Assembly (NCBI GenBank): GCA_910586395.1
Contig: CAJUFX010000011.1
Span: forward strand, 1 to 64,000
Length of the DNA stretch: 64,000 nt
Direction of reading: 5' to 3'
Source of the DNA: an uncultured Bacteroidales bacterium
GTDB lineage: Bacteria > Bacteroidota > Bacteroidia > Bacteroidales > P3
In this document: positions 16,138 through 25,987 of the stretch, piece by piece
Layout: each line of letters starts with the position of its first letter
How positions within the stretch are numbered: the first letter of the stretch is position 1
Translations under genes and position numbers: made by a program
Notes under the pieces: generated by a model
Database searches by the model: none
What the model saw: the letters and a program-made list of their open reading frames with translations, nothing else
What the model was told of the DNA's origin: nothing

Positions 16138-19100
16138 ATGCAAAATAAAGGAGTTATTAAGTTCTTCGCATGGACACTTGCGATTATTTGCCTTTATCAG
16201 CTTTCGTTTACGTTTTTCGCCCGTCGGGTGGACAAAAAAGCCTTGGTCTATGCCACGGCGCCGGAAGCCGTAGAGCAGGCCAAGAACTTGGCGATGGGCG
16301 ATGTACTGAAAGAGAAGTACTATCTGGATTCCATTTCCCGCAGCCGCGAGGAATATTTCAAGGATTCCGTCGGCAACGAAGTCATCTACAATATCCTGAT
16401 CCGGAAATACACCTACAAGGAATGTAAGGCACGTGAGTTGAACCTCGGGCTTGACCTGCGGGGCGGTATGAACGTGTTGATGGAAGTTTCGACGGCCGAT
16501 GTCGTAAGAGCGTTATCGGGCTACAGCACCGACACGTTGTTCAACCGCGTCATGACGGCCGCGGTAGAACGCAACCGCATTGAGCCGAACAGCAACTTCG
16601 TCAGCATCTTCGAATCGGTTTGGAACGAAATGGACCCGAACGCGCAGATGGCTTCCATCTTCAGCTTCGAAATGAAATCGGTCAACGCCAATTCGCCCAA
16701 CAGCGACGTCATCGCGGCCATACGGGCAGAAACCGAAGGCGCGTTCGACCGCACGTATCAGATCTTGCGTCAACGTATCGACAAATTCGGCGTGGCGCAG
16801 CCCAACATTCAGAAACTGGGTTCCACCGAACGTATCCTCATCGAATTGCCGGGCGTAAAAGAACCGGAACGTGTACGCAAACTGCTTCAGGGAACGGCTC
16901 AGTTGGAATTTTGGGAAACCTATGAATTCGCCGAACTCGCGCCGGCCCTGCAGTCGGCCAACGAATACCTGGCTTCGGTGGAAAAAGTAACGTCGGATCC
17001 GACGGAAAAAGCCGTCGAACCGGTCGCCGAACCGGCTCCGGCCCAGCCGACGCTTGCGGATGCCGAGGCCGAACCGACGGACGGCTTTACGACGAACGCG
17101 GCCGAAGACTCGTTGTTCAACGAACTAGCGGCCGGCAATACGGAAACCGCCGACCAATTCGACAGTGAAGCCTGGCGTACCGAGAACCCGCTGTTTGCCG
17201 TCCTGATTCCGTCGCTGTATCAGGGCGACGAAAGCCGCAAGGGACCGGTCGTGGGTTACGCGCAGGCCAAAGACATGAAACGCGTGGATCAATTGTTGGA
17301 ACTCTGCAAAAAACAATTTCCGCGCAACGCCAAATTCGTATGGTCGGTCAAACCGATTCAGCCGAATACCGATATTTACGCTTTGATCGCCCTGAAAGTG
17401 ACGACGCGTGACGGCCGTTCGCCCCTCGGAGGCGACGCCATTACCGATGCGCGTCAGGACTACGACCAGACGGGCGGCGTGGAAATCAGCATGTCGATGA
17501 ACACCGAAGGCGCCCGTATCTGGAAAAACATGACGGGTAACAACGTCGGCCGTTCCATCGCCATCGTCATGGACAACGCGGCCTACTCGTGGCCGACCGT
17601 CAACGGCGAAATTCCCGGCGGCCGCTCCTCCATTACGGGCGGTTTTACCGTAGAGGAAGGCAAGGACTTGGCCAACATCCTCAAAGCCGGTAAACTGCCG
17701 GCTCCCGCCACGATCGTTCAGGAATCGGTCGTAGGGCCGTCCTTGGGTCAGGAATCCATCCGAAACAGCATGATGTCGTTCATCCTGGCGTTCGTCATGG
17801 TACTTATCTACATGCTGATTTTCTACAACAAGGGCGGCTTGGTGGCCAACATCGCGCTGCTGATCAACCTGTTCTTCATGTTCGGCGTGCTGACTTCGCT
17901 CGGGGCGGTCTTGACGTTGCCCGGTATCGCGGGTATCGTACTGACGTTAGGTATGGCCGTGGACGCCAACGTCATCATCTACGAACGCATCAAAGAGGAA
18001 CTGCGTGCGGGCAAGGGCCTGCGCATGGCGGTGGACGACGGTTACAAGAACGCCTACTCGGCCATCATCGACGGTAACGTCACGACCTTGATAACGGGTA
18101 TCGTGTTGCTCTACTTCGGTACGGGTCCCATCCAAGGCTTCGCCACGACGCTCTGCATCGGTATCCTGACCTCCATGTTCACGGCCATCTTCATCTCGCG
18201 CCTCATCTTCTCGAAATGGCTGTCCAAGAACAAACAGATCCGTTTCAGCAACAAATTCTCCGAAAATTTCATGGCGAACACGAAGTTCAACTTCATCGCC
18301 AAACGCAAATACTCCTATGTCATTTCGGGCGCGCTCGTGCTCATCAGCATCATTTCGCTCTGCACGAGAGGCCTGAGCCTCGGCATCGACTTCAGCGGCG
18401 GCCGTACCTACGTGGTGCGTTTCGACCAAGTGGTTCCGACCAACGACCTCCGCGCCACGCTGACGGACGCTTTCGACGGCGACGCCCCCGAGGTCAAGAC
18501 GTTCGGTCCCTCCAACCAAGTCAAGATCACGACGAAATACAAGGTGAATGAAACCGGCGGCGAAGTCGATAACGACATCGAAAGCAGTCTGTACGAGGGT
18601 TGCCGTCCGTTCTTCCTCGATAACATCTCGATGGAGGAATTCAAATCGGAACAAAGCGACAAGATGCTCGGCAAACTGAGTTCGGAAGTCGTAGGGCCTA
18701 CCGTCGCTTCGGACATCACGCGGTCGGCTTTCATCGCCGTCATCGTGGCCCTGCTCTTCATCTTCGCCTACATCGCCGTCCGCTTCAAACGTTGGCAGTT
18801 CGGTCTGAGCTGTTTGATCGGCTTGACCCACAATGTATTGATTTCCATCGGTCTGTTCTCGTTGCTCTACGGTCTCCTACCGTTCTCGTTGGATATCGAC
18901 CAAGCGTTTATCGCGGCCATTCTGACGATTATCGGTTACTCGGTCAACGACACCGTCGTTATCTTCGACCGTATCCGCGAGAACATGCAACTCATGCCGA
19001 AACATCCGCTGTTGGACAACATGAACGCGGCCATCAACTCCACGCTGTCGCGTACGATCAACACGTCCGGCACGACCTTGGTCACGCTGCTGATGATCTT

Positions 19101-19254
19101 CATCTTCGGCGGCGAGGTCATCCGGGGCTTCACGTTCTCCATCCTCTGCGGTATCCTCATCGGTACGTACGCCTCCATCTTTGTGGCGGCGCCGACGGCT
19201 TACGATTTGCTGACCCGCAAACAGCGTAAATTGGATGTAAATAAAGCCAAATAA
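16138..19254 (+). CDS. secDF: Fused protein translocase subunit SecDF
   Basis: This 1038-residue inner-membrane protein uses the proton gradient to complete Sec-dependent export. The SecD half has the N-terminal span, GLDLRGGMN near residue 104, and GMAVDANVIIYERI near 605. The SecF half begins around residue 715 and carries GIDFSGGR and GYSVNDTVVIFDRIREN near 933. Fusion is the normal Bacteroidota arrangement. An acidic, Pro/Ala-rich stretch (about 285-345, including repeated EPAP/EAEP) interrupts the periplasmic P1 domain. A strong terminator follows at 19287. Confidence 0.96.
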   Translation: MQNKGVIKFFAWTLAIICLYQLSFTFFARRVDKKALVYATAPEAVEQAKNLAMGDVLKEKYYLDSISRSREEYFKDSVGNEVIYNILIRKYTYKECKARELNLGLDLRGGMNVLMEVSTADVVRALSGYSTDTLFNRVMTAAVERNRIEPNSNFVSIFESVWNEMDPNAQMASIFSFEMKSVNANSPNSDVIAAIRAETEGAFDRTYQILRQRIDKFGVAQPNIQKLGSTERILIELPGVKEPERVRKLLQGTAQLEFWETYEFAELAPALQSANEYLASVEKVTSDPTEKAVEPVAEPAPAQPTLADAEAEPTDGFTTNAAEDSLFNELAAGNTETADQFDSEAWRTENPLFAVLIPSLYQGDESRKGPVVGYAQAKDMKRVDQLLELCKKQFPRNAKFVWSVKPIQPNTDIYALIALKVTTRDGRSPLGGDAITDARQDYDQTGGVEISMSMNTEGARIWKNMTGNNVGRSIAIVMDNAAYSWPTVNGEIPGGRSSITGGFTVEEGKDLANILKAGKLPAPATIVQESVVGPSLGQESIRNSMMSFILAFVMVLIYMLIFYNKGGLVANIALLINLFFMFGVLTSLGAVLTLPGIAGIVLTLGMAVDANVIIYERIKEELRAGKGLRMAVDDGYKNAYSAIIDGNVTTLITGIVLLYFGTGPIQGFATTLCIGILTSMFTAIFISRLIFSKWLSKNKQIRFSNKFSENFMANTKFNFIAKRKYSYVISGALVLISIISLCTRGLSLGIDFSGGRTYVVRFDQVVPTNDLRATLTDAFDGDAPEVKTFGPSNQVKITTKYKVNETGGEVDNDIESSLYEGCRPFFLDNISMEEFKSEQSDKMLGKLSSEVVGPTVASDITRSAFIAVIVALLFIFAYIAVRFKRWQFGLSCLIGLTHNVLISIGLFSLLYGLLPFSLDIDQAFIAAILTIIGYSVNDTVVIFDRIRENMQLMPKHPLLDNMNAAINSTLSRTINTSGTTLVTLLMIFIFGGEVIRGFTFSILCGILIGTYASIFVAAPTAYDLLTRKQRKLDVNKAK

Positions 19255-19286
19255 TTTCCAATACACGCCAAAACGTGCTAAATAAG

Positions 19287-19326
19287 AACGGACGGTTCCG
19301 CCTCTGCGCAGAGCCGTCCGTTTTTT
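19287..19326 (+). terminator. Rho-independent terminator after secDF
   Basis: AACGGACGG (19287-19295) pairs with CCGTCCGTT (19314-19322), with an inner CTCTGCGCAGAG hairpin, and is followed by a run of T. Confidence 0.88.
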
Positions 19327-19361
19327 CTTGGCATTTTCTCGCGTTCTTGGCTTTTTTTTCG

Positions 19362-19369
19362 TAACTTAG
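19362..19369 (+). promoter_or_regulatory. Weak -7 box for the PorE-like gene
   Basis: TAACTTAG differs from TAnnTTTG at one position and lies 31 bases before the ATG. Confidence 0.35.
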
Positions 19370-19400
19370 CCCCCGTTTTCAAATCCGCTTTTGTCTTAAT

Positions 19401-21872
19401 ATGAAACATCCTTTGCTATGCAGCCTCCTTGTGGCACTCGGCTTGTTGACCGGTAGCGCACTGTCATCGGCCCACGCTCAAAAAAAGCAGATTCAAAAAG
19501 CGGATACGGCTTTTACCTACCATTCGTATTACAAAGCCTTGGCTCTGTACCAAAAGGCGTTTTCGAAACTCAAGAAGGCCGACAAGGCCGAAAAAGACCG
19601 CATCCTGTTTCAGATTGCCGAATGCTACCGCTATGCCGGCCAGTGCAAGCCGGCGGCCAGTCAATACAAACGCGCCATCCGGGCGAAATATTATATGTAC
19701 GAGCCCAAAGTGTTTCTCTATCTGGCGCAACTGCAACTGAATTTAGGGGATTTCGAGGGGGCATACGAAAATTTCGACGCCTATCTGGATTTTATCCCGG
19801 ACGACAGCACGGCCATTGCGGGCCGGGCCGCGGCCCAACGCATCGAGGAAGCCATGCAGAACCTCACGCGTTACGAAATCGAGAATATCAAGAAACTCAA
19901 CAGCCGCGACGGCGATTGGGCGCCGCGATACTATACGCCGGAGGGAGACGTCATCACGTTCACGTCCACCCGCGAAGGCGTGACGGGCAAAAAACTCGAC
20001 CCGTGGAGCGGCCAGCGTTTTTCGGACATTTGGGTCGCCAAAATGGACGCCAAAGGCGAATGGAGTACGCCGGAGCGTTTGGATCAGAACGAAGTGACGA
20101 GCACCGACCTCAACGAGAGTGACGCGGCTTTCTGCCAAAGCGGCGGCACGATGTACTACACTTACTGCTACAACACGAAAAAACAAAGGAACCGCTGCAT
20201 CATCCGTACCTCCACGTTCGACGGCACATCGTGGAGCGACCCGGTGGACGTGAACATCGGCGGCGATACGGTTTCCGACTTCATCCATCCGTTCGTGACC
20301 GAAGACGGCGGCACGCTCTACTTCGCCAGCAACCGCGCGGGCGGCGAGGGCGATCTGGACATTTGGTACGCCAAAGGCGGCGGCGGTGAATTCGGCGAAC
20401 CCGTCAATCTGGGAAGGCCGGTCAATTCGGACGCGAAAGAGGCGTATCCGTTCCTGAGAAACGACACGTTGCTGTACTTCTCCTCGACAGGCCACGGCAG
20501 TCTGGGCGGCTACGACATCTTCAAGGCGACGATGCACGACGGCGTTTTTACGGATGTGGAGAACCTCGGCTACCCGATCAACACGAACGCCGACGACTTC
20601 GGCATCTGCTTCCTGCCCGGCCTCAACAAAGGCATGTTCTCTTCCAGCCGCGCGGAAGGCCGCGGCAGCGACGACCTCTATTCGTTCTATCTGCCGGACA
20701 TCATCTTCACGCTCTCCGGCACCGTCCGCAACGACGACAACATGCAACCGCTGGCCGATGCCGAAATCCACCTTTCCGGCTCGGACGGCATGATTATCCG
20801 CACGCTGACGAACTCCAAAGGATTTTATCGGTTCGACAACCATCAGATACAACCGCAGACCACTTACCAACTGACCGTCGAGAAGAAAGACTTTTTGGGT
20901 GCGGAGGCGACCGAAACGACGGTGGGCCTCATCGCCAGTACCGACCTCGTGCGCGACTTCTCGCTTTCCAAGGTGCCGCAGGGGCCGGTCGTGTTGCCGG
21001 AAATCCTGTACGACCTCGGCCGCTGGGAACTCAAGCCGCAATACGAAGACTCGCTGTTCGGCCTGATCCTGCTGCTGGAGAAGAACCCGCGCCTAGTCAT
21101 AGAACTGGCGTCGCATACCGACGTCCGCCCGATTGCGATGGGCAACGATTCGCTCTCGCAGCTGCGCGCGCAATCGGTCGTGGATTACCTGATTACGAGA
21201 GGCATCCACCCGCAACGGCTCGTGGCCAAAGGCTACGGCGCGCAAGTGCCGCGTAGGTTGCAAACAGACTTGGCTTCAACTTTCGGCGGCGAAACCTTCG
21301 TGTTTGAGGCCGGCACCGTACTTTCACCGGCATACATCGACTCCCTACCCGACCGCAACCGGCGCGAGGCGGCCCACCAGTTGAACCGGCGTACCGAATT
21401 CAGCGTCTTGCGTGACGACTTCATTCCGACAGTCGATGCCGATGAAGCGGCGGGCGGCGCGATCGGCCTCGGCGACCTGTTGCGGGACCGCAGCGTACCG
21501 TTCCAACGCAACCCGAACGGCCTGCCCGAATTTACGGTCATCGTGAACGGCATGGGTCTGCAGGCCGTCTTGAGCGAAAAGGCCAAACTGCCGCAAATCA
21601 GCACCGATGCCGTCATGCGGCTGTTACAGGCTGAAAAACTGAGCAAAAAACACTTCAAGGACGGGGCCGACGCATTCGACGAAGACGGCGAAGTATTGCC
21701 GAACAAACGCGTAAGCCTACAGGAAATCAAAGTGGGCCGTTTTTATATCGACCGCACGGAATGCGTGACGGTGGAAGAACTGCCGGCCGACCTGCTGCTG
21801 ACGCGGCCGGCCCTGAAGAAAGCCGGCGACTATACGATTGACACGGAACAAGACGAAATCCGGTTTGAATAG
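19401..21872 (+). CDS. PorE-like OmpA-family protein (TPR, PD40 propeller, CRD, OmpA) with extra C-terminal domain
   Basis: The 823-residue protein has a Sec signal ending AHAQ. Its domains in order are TPR helices (about 30-150), PD40/WD40-like propeller blades (about 180-425, with FTSTREG, YFASNRAGGEGDLDIW and FSSTGHGSLGGYDIF), a carboxypeptidase-regulatory-like domain (434-520) and an OmpA peptidoglycan-binding domain (about 533-670, ASHTDVRP to NRRTEF). This is the order of T9SS protein PorE, which anchors the secretion complex to peptidoglycan, but PorE is a lipoprotein and this is not. About 120 extra C-terminal residues (from 700) resemble a retropepsin-fold domain without the catalytic DTG. 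T9SS cargo genes nearby fit a secretion link; a general envelope role is the alternative. Confidence 0.82.
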   Translation: MKHPLLCSLLVALGLLTGSALSSAHAQKKQIQKADTAFTYHSYYKALALYQKAFSKLKKADKAEKDRILFQIAECYRYAGQCKPAASQYKRAIRAKYYMYEPKVFLYLAQLQLNLGDFEGAYENFDAYLDFIPDDSTAIAGRAAAQRIEEAMQNLTRYEIENIKKLNSRDGDWAPRYYTPEGDVITFTSTREGVTGKKLDPWSGQRFSDIWVAKMDAKGEWSTPERLDQNEVTSTDLNESDAAFCQSGGTMYYTYCYNTKKQRNRCIIRTSTFDGTSWSDPVDVNIGGDTVSDFIHPFVTEDGGTLYFASNRAGGEGDLDIWYAKGGGGEFGEPVNLGRPVNSDAKEAYPFLRNDTLLYFSSTGHGSLGGYDIFKATMHDGVFTDVENLGYPINTNADDFGICFLPGLNKGMFSSSRAEGRGSDDLYSFYLPDIIFTLSGTVRNDDNMQPLADAEIHLSGSDGMIIRTLTNSKGFYRFDNHQIQPQTTYQLTVEKKDFLGAEATETTVGLIASTDLVRDFSLSKVPQGPVVLPEILYDLGRWELKPQYEDSLFGLILLLEKNPRLVIELASHTDVRPIAMGNDSLSQLRAQSVVDYLITRGIHPQRLVAKGYGAQVPRRLQTDLASTFGGETFVFEAGTVLSPAYIDSLPDRNRREAAHQLNRRTEFSVLRDDFIPTVDADEAAGGAIGLGDLLRDRSVPFQRNPNGLPEFTVIVNGMGLQAVLSEKAKLPQISTDAVMRLLQAEKLSKKHFKDGADAFDEDGEVLPNKRVSLQEIKVGRFYIDRTECVTVEELPADLLLTRPALKKAGDYTIDTEQDEIRFE

Positions 21873-21979
21873 AAGCCGGAGACCGGACCGTCGCTCCAAC
21901 CGGTGCCGAACCCGCACCTGTACCGACGGAAACGGACGCGCCGAAACAAAACAGTAACCAAACCTAAACCATACCTACC

Positions 21980-23167
21980 ATGAACGAAGCCAACAAATAC
22001 GAACAGCGCGGCGTTTCCGCCTCCAAGACGGACGTAAAGACCGCGATAAAGAATCTGAGCAAGGGCCTTTATCCCAAGGCTTTCTGCAAAGTCATCCCGG
22101 ACGTGCTGAACGAGAATAAAAAAAGCCTGTTCGGCCCCGCCTACTGCAACATCATGCACGCGGACGGCGCCGGCACGAAAGCGGTTCTGGCTTATCTGTA
22201 CTGGAAAGAGACGGGCGACCTCTCGGTATGGAAAGGCATCGCCCAGGACGCGATTGTCATGAACACGGACGATTTGATTTGCGCCGGCGCGACCGACAAC
22301 ATGGTATTGACTTCGACGATAGGCCGTAACAAATTCCGCATCCCGGGCGAAGTGGTCTCGGCCGTCATAGAAGGCACGCAGGAATTCTGCGACCTCATGG
22401 CCAAGGAACACATCCACATCACGTTCGCCGGCGGCGAAACGGCCGACATGGGCGACAGCATCCGCACGATGGTCGTCGATTCGACCGTGAGCGCGCGCCT
22501 GAAACGCAGCGACGTCATCACAGGCGACCGCATACAGCCTGGCGACCTCGTCATCGGTCTGGCTTCGGCCGGCCAAACCCGGTACGAACAGGCCTATTGC
22601 AGCGGCATCGGCAGCAACGGCCTTACCTCGGCGCGCCACGACGTACTCTGCAAGGACTATGCGGCCAAATACCCGGAATCTTACGACAACCAGGTGGACG
22701 AATCGCTGGTGTACAGCGGCGACAAACATCTGACCGACGCCACGGAAGTACCCGGCATGAACGTGGGGCAACTGTTGCTCTCCCCCACGCGTACCTACGC
22801 GCCGGTCATGAAGACGGTTCTGGAGAGTTTCCGCCCGTCCGTGCACGGCATCATCCACTGCAGCGGCGGCGCGCAGACCAAGGTACTCAACTTCATCGAC
22901 AACATCCACGTGGTGAAAGACCACCTGTTCAAGACACCGCCCGTCTTCACGATGATTCAGGCTTCTTCCCAGACCCCTTGGGAGGAAATGTACAAGGTGT
23001 TCAACATGGGCCACCGCATGGAACTGTACGTCAAGGAAAACATCGCCGACGAAATCATCAAGATCGCCCAATACTACGACCTCGACGCCCAAGTCATCGG
23101 CCATTGCGAGGCGAGCGACCGCAAACAGGTGACGGTCAAGGGCGAACACGGCACGTACCGCTACTAA
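21980..23167 (+). CDS. purM: Phosphoribosylformylglycinamidine cyclo-ligase (AIR synthase)
   Basis: This 395-residue protein catalyses ATP-dependent ring closure of FGAM to AIR in purine synthesis. It begins YEQRGVSASKTDV and has the HADGAGTKA, MNTDDLICAGA and FAGGETADMGD segments of PurM/SelD-type enzymes. It is the longer Bacteroidota variety (about 390 residues against about 345 in E. coli). It stands alone among envelope genes, 107 bases after the PorE-like gene, and is followed by its own terminator. Confidence 0.93.
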   Translation: MNEANKYEQRGVSASKTDVKTAIKNLSKGLYPKAFCKVIPDVLNENKKSLFGPAYCNIMHADGAGTKAVLAYLYWKETGDLSVWKGIAQDAIVMNTDDLICAGATDNMVLTSTIGRNKFRIPGEVVSAVIEGTQEFCDLMAKEHIHITFAGGETADMGDSIRTMVVDSTVSARLKRSDVITGDRIQPGDLVIGLASAGQTRYEQAYCSGIGSNGLTSARHDVLCKDYAAKYPESYDNQVDESLVYSGDKHLTDATEVPGMNVGQLLLSPTRTYAPVMKTVLESFRPSVHGIIHCSGGAQTKVLNFIDNIHVVKDHLFKTPPVFTMIQASSQTPWEEMYKVFNMGHRMELYVKENIADEIIKIAQYYDLDAQVIGHCEASDRKQVTVKGEHGTYRY

Positions 23168-23215
23168 TTGGAACGATTGCCTCCGACCGCCTGAGGCCAA
23201 ACGGGCGGGCATTCC

Positions 23216-23262
23216 CGAAAGCATCGGAATACGGATTTTCAGCCGTATTTCGGTGCTTTTCG
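23216..23262 (+). terminator. Terminator after purM
   Basis: A 19-base arm (23216-23234) pairs with 23243-23262 with two G-U pairs and a one-base bulge, around an 8-base loop. The right arm contains CTTTT. Confidence 0.75.
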
Positions 23263-23366
23263 CATATATCAACACAATTATTTAATTCTGTTATCATTAC
23301 AATACATTTCAAGCGTTATGGGAACGCAGTTCGGTTATATTTCAGGTATTTTTACCCGTTTTTGCC

Positions 23367-23374
23367 TATCTTTG
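23367..23374 (+). promoter_or_regulatory. Bacteroidota -7 promoter box for the TonB-dependent receptor
   Basis: TATCTTTG matches TAnnTTTG and lies 37 bases upstream of the ATG at 23412. Confidence 0.55.
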
Positions 23375-23411
23375 CCACTTTGTAATTTCCCGCATTAGGG
23401 CCTAATAAAAT

Positions 23412-25952
23412 ATGAGACAGACTTTTACATCATATCATACCGTTTGGGGACGCCTTTTATCCCACGTAGCCGCAGGCTTGTTGCTCTGCGCGTTCGGTAT
23501 TTCCCCTGCATTGGCTCAAAAGACCTATACGATTTCCGGCGTTGTGACGGATGCGGCCAACAAGGAGACGTTGCCTCAGGCGCACGTCTTGATCGACGGC
23601 AAGGCCGGCGTCGGTGCCGTGACCGACTTCGACGGCCGCTATACGCTGACCGTCAGCCAACCGGAAGTCACGTTGCTTTACCATTATATCGGCTACGACG
23701 TACACCGGGAGCAGGTCAAGTTCAAAGCCGGCGAAACGTCGAAAGACCTTTCCATCGCGCTCCGCATGAAAGCGACGGAACTCCGCGCCGTCAAGGTGGT
23801 GGGCACGCGCTATACGGCCGATGCCAAGACGTCCATCCAAACACTGGAAGTCGTCGGCCTCAAGGAATTGGAGAAGAAAAACGCGACGACGCTCGACAAG
23901 GCGCTGAGCAATGTGGCCGGTTTGGCCATCGTCGATAACGAACCGCAGATGCGGGGCGGCAGCGGTTTCAGTTCCGGCATGGGCAGCCGCGTGGGCATGT
24001 TGCTGGACGAGATGCCGATTCTGCGCGCCGACGCGGGACGCCCCACCTGGAACCTGATTCCGATGGAGGACGTGGCGCAGGTGGAAGTGCTCAAAGGCGC
24101 CTCGTCGGTGCTGTTCGGCTCGGCCGCCATCAACGGCGCCATCAACGTGCGCACGGCCTATGCCAAAGCCGAACCCGAAACCAAAGCCAAACTACATGTC
24201 GGCGCCTACAGCAAACCCAAGCAGAAAGACCTCGCGCCCTGGACCAAGAACCTGCCGCTCGTCTATGGCGCGAGCCTCTCGCACGCGCGCAGAATCGGCA
24301 AAAAATTCGACTTGACGCTCGGCGCGGAATTCGAGAACAACGACGGCTACCGCGGGCCGGGCCACGCACCCACGACGGGCCCCGACAAAAAAAACGAACT
24401 CGTCCGGCAGGAAATGCGCGTACGCACCAACGTGGGCATGCAGTACCGAATCAACGAACAGTGGACGGTAGCCCTGAACGGCAACTTCATGTATTCCGAC
24501 AACCAAATGTATAACTTTTGGTTCAACGCCGACGAAGGCATCTATTACTCCTATCCCGGCTCGCTGACCCACTTCAAGGATTACATCTTCTTCATCGACC
24601 CGCACGTCAAGTACGTGCATCCGAAAGGCGGCATCCATACGTTCGACTCGCGCGTCTTCTATTCCGACAACCACGCGATCGACATGCCGGCCGACGTATT
24701 GGGGCAGGACGCCTTTTCACGCAGCGTCTATAACGCCTATCAATACAAAAAGACCTTCAAGAAAGCCGGCAACCTGTCTTTAGCCACGGGCGCGACCAAC
24801 CAGTTTACGTATTCGTTCGGCGAGGTCTTTTCCGGCAGCCTGGAGAATTTCGGCGAGGGACACCACACGGGCGACAACTTCGCGCTCTTCGCGTTGTTGA
24901 GCAAGAAATTCCTCAAGGACGAAAGTTTAGGCATCGAACTCGGCGGCCGCTGGGAACTCTGCATGGTGGACGACTGGATGGAGAATGCGCCGGTCTTCCA
25001 ACTCGGCATCAACTACGAGCTCAAGAAGTCGCACACGTTCTTCCGCGGCTCCGTCGGCCAGGGCTACCGCGCCGCGACGATAGGCGAGAAATTCATCACC
25101 ACGAAGGTGGGCATGTTCGGCTTCTATCCCAACCCCGACCTGAAGTCGGAACGGAGCCTGAACATGGAACTCGGCATCCGCCAGATGTTCCGCCTCGGCG
25201 CGATCCAAGGCTTTGTGGACGTGGCGGGTTTCCATCAGATTTACGACAACTACATCGAGTTTTTCTTCGGGCCGTGGAACCGTGGCGCCAATACGTTGGA
25301 GCAATACGGTTTCCGCTATTTCAATACAGGCCGCGCGACGATTTCGGGCGCGGAGGCCTCGCTGATGTTCGAGGCCGAACTGGCCGACTTCGTCAACCTG
25401 CAGACGATGCTCAACTATACGTATTCGCTCCCCGTCTGCCGCGACCGCGACTTCGTCTATGCCACGACCAATGCCGGCTTACCGACCGAGCACCACTACA
25501 CTTATGAGAACAGCGCTTCAGACCCCTCCAAGGGCATCCTTAAATACCGCATCCAGCATATCGCCAAACTGGACGTCAACCTCAATTTCCTCAAACGCTT
25601 CACCGTAGGTGTCGGCCTGCAGTACATGAGCGCGATGAAAATTGTCGATCGCTTGTTTTTGGACTTGGACAAACGGGCGGAAGATCATGCCGGCTGGCTG
25701 GACTTGATGCCGAATACCGTCATGCCGTTCGACGGCATGGTCAACTTCATGGAGAAACACAAGAACGGCTCTCTGATTCTGGACTTGCGGGCCAGCGTGG
25801 AATTGGGCGCGTTCACAATCGCACTGATGGTCAACAACGTCCTCAACAGCACCTATGCGTTGCGGCCGCTCTGCGTCGAGGCGCCGCGCCTGACCAAACT
25901 GCAGGTCGTCTATCGCTTTACCGAGAAATTCAAGGAGAAAAAATCGGAATAA
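23412..25952 (+). CDS. TonB-dependent outer-membrane receptor with carboxypeptidase-like front domain
   Basis: This 846-residue receptor has a Sec signal ending ALAQ. A carboxypeptidase D regulatory-like domain follows (about 38-125: YTISGVVTDAAN, VTDFDGRYTL), then a plug domain with MRGGSGFSSG, VEVLKGASSVLFGSAAINGAINVRT and a 22-strand-type barrel. The barrel pattern GYRAATIGEKF...NPDLKSERSLNMELG is typical of ligand-gated receptors for siderophores, haem, vitamin or metal complexes. No SusD partner follows, so a SusCD glycan transporter is unlikely. The ExbBDD operon in this window could energise it. The ligand cannot be told. It is followed after 35 bases by a PCMD-T9SS protein gene. Confidence 0.92.
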   Translation: MRQTFTSYHTVWGRLLSHVAAGLLLCAFGISPALAQKTYTISGVVTDAANKETLPQAHVLIDGKAGVGAVTDFDGRYTLTVSQPEVTLLYHYIGYDVHREQVKFKAGETSKDLSIALRMKATELRAVKVVGTRYTADAKTSIQTLEVVGLKELEKKNATTLDKALSNVAGLAIVDNEPQMRGGSGFSSGMGSRVGMLLDEMPILRADAGRPTWNLIPMEDVAQVEVLKGASSVLFGSAAINGAINVRTAYAKAEPETKAKLHVGAYSKPKQKDLAPWTKNLPLVYGASLSHARRIGKKFDLTLGAEFENNDGYRGPGHAPTTGPDKKNELVRQEMRVRTNVGMQYRINEQWTVALNGNFMYSDNQMYNFWFNADEGIYYSYPGSLTHFKDYIFFIDPHVKYVHPKGGIHTFDSRVFYSDNHAIDMPADVLGQDAFSRSVYNAYQYKKTFKKAGNLSLATGATNQFTYSFGEVFSGSLENFGEGHHTGDNFALFALLSKKFLKDESLGIELGGRWELCMVDDWMENAPVFQLGINYELKKSHTFFRGSVGQGYRAATIGEKFITTKVGMFGFYPNPDLKSERSLNMELGIRQMFRLGAIQGFVDVAGFHQIYDNYIEFFFGPWNRGANTLEQYGFRYFNTGRATISGAEASLMFEAELADFVNLQTMLNYTYSLPVCRDRDFVYATTNAGLPTEHHYTYENSASDPSKGILKYRIQHIAKLDVNLNFLKRFTVGVGLQYMSAMKIVDRLFLDLDKRAEDHAGWLDLMPNTVMPFDGMVNFMEKHKNGSLILDLRASVELGAFTIALMVNNVLNSTYALRPLCVEAPRLTKLQVVYRFTEKFKEKKSE

Positions 25953-25987
25953 TCAACCCATAAGATAAACCCTAAAAAAAGACCATA

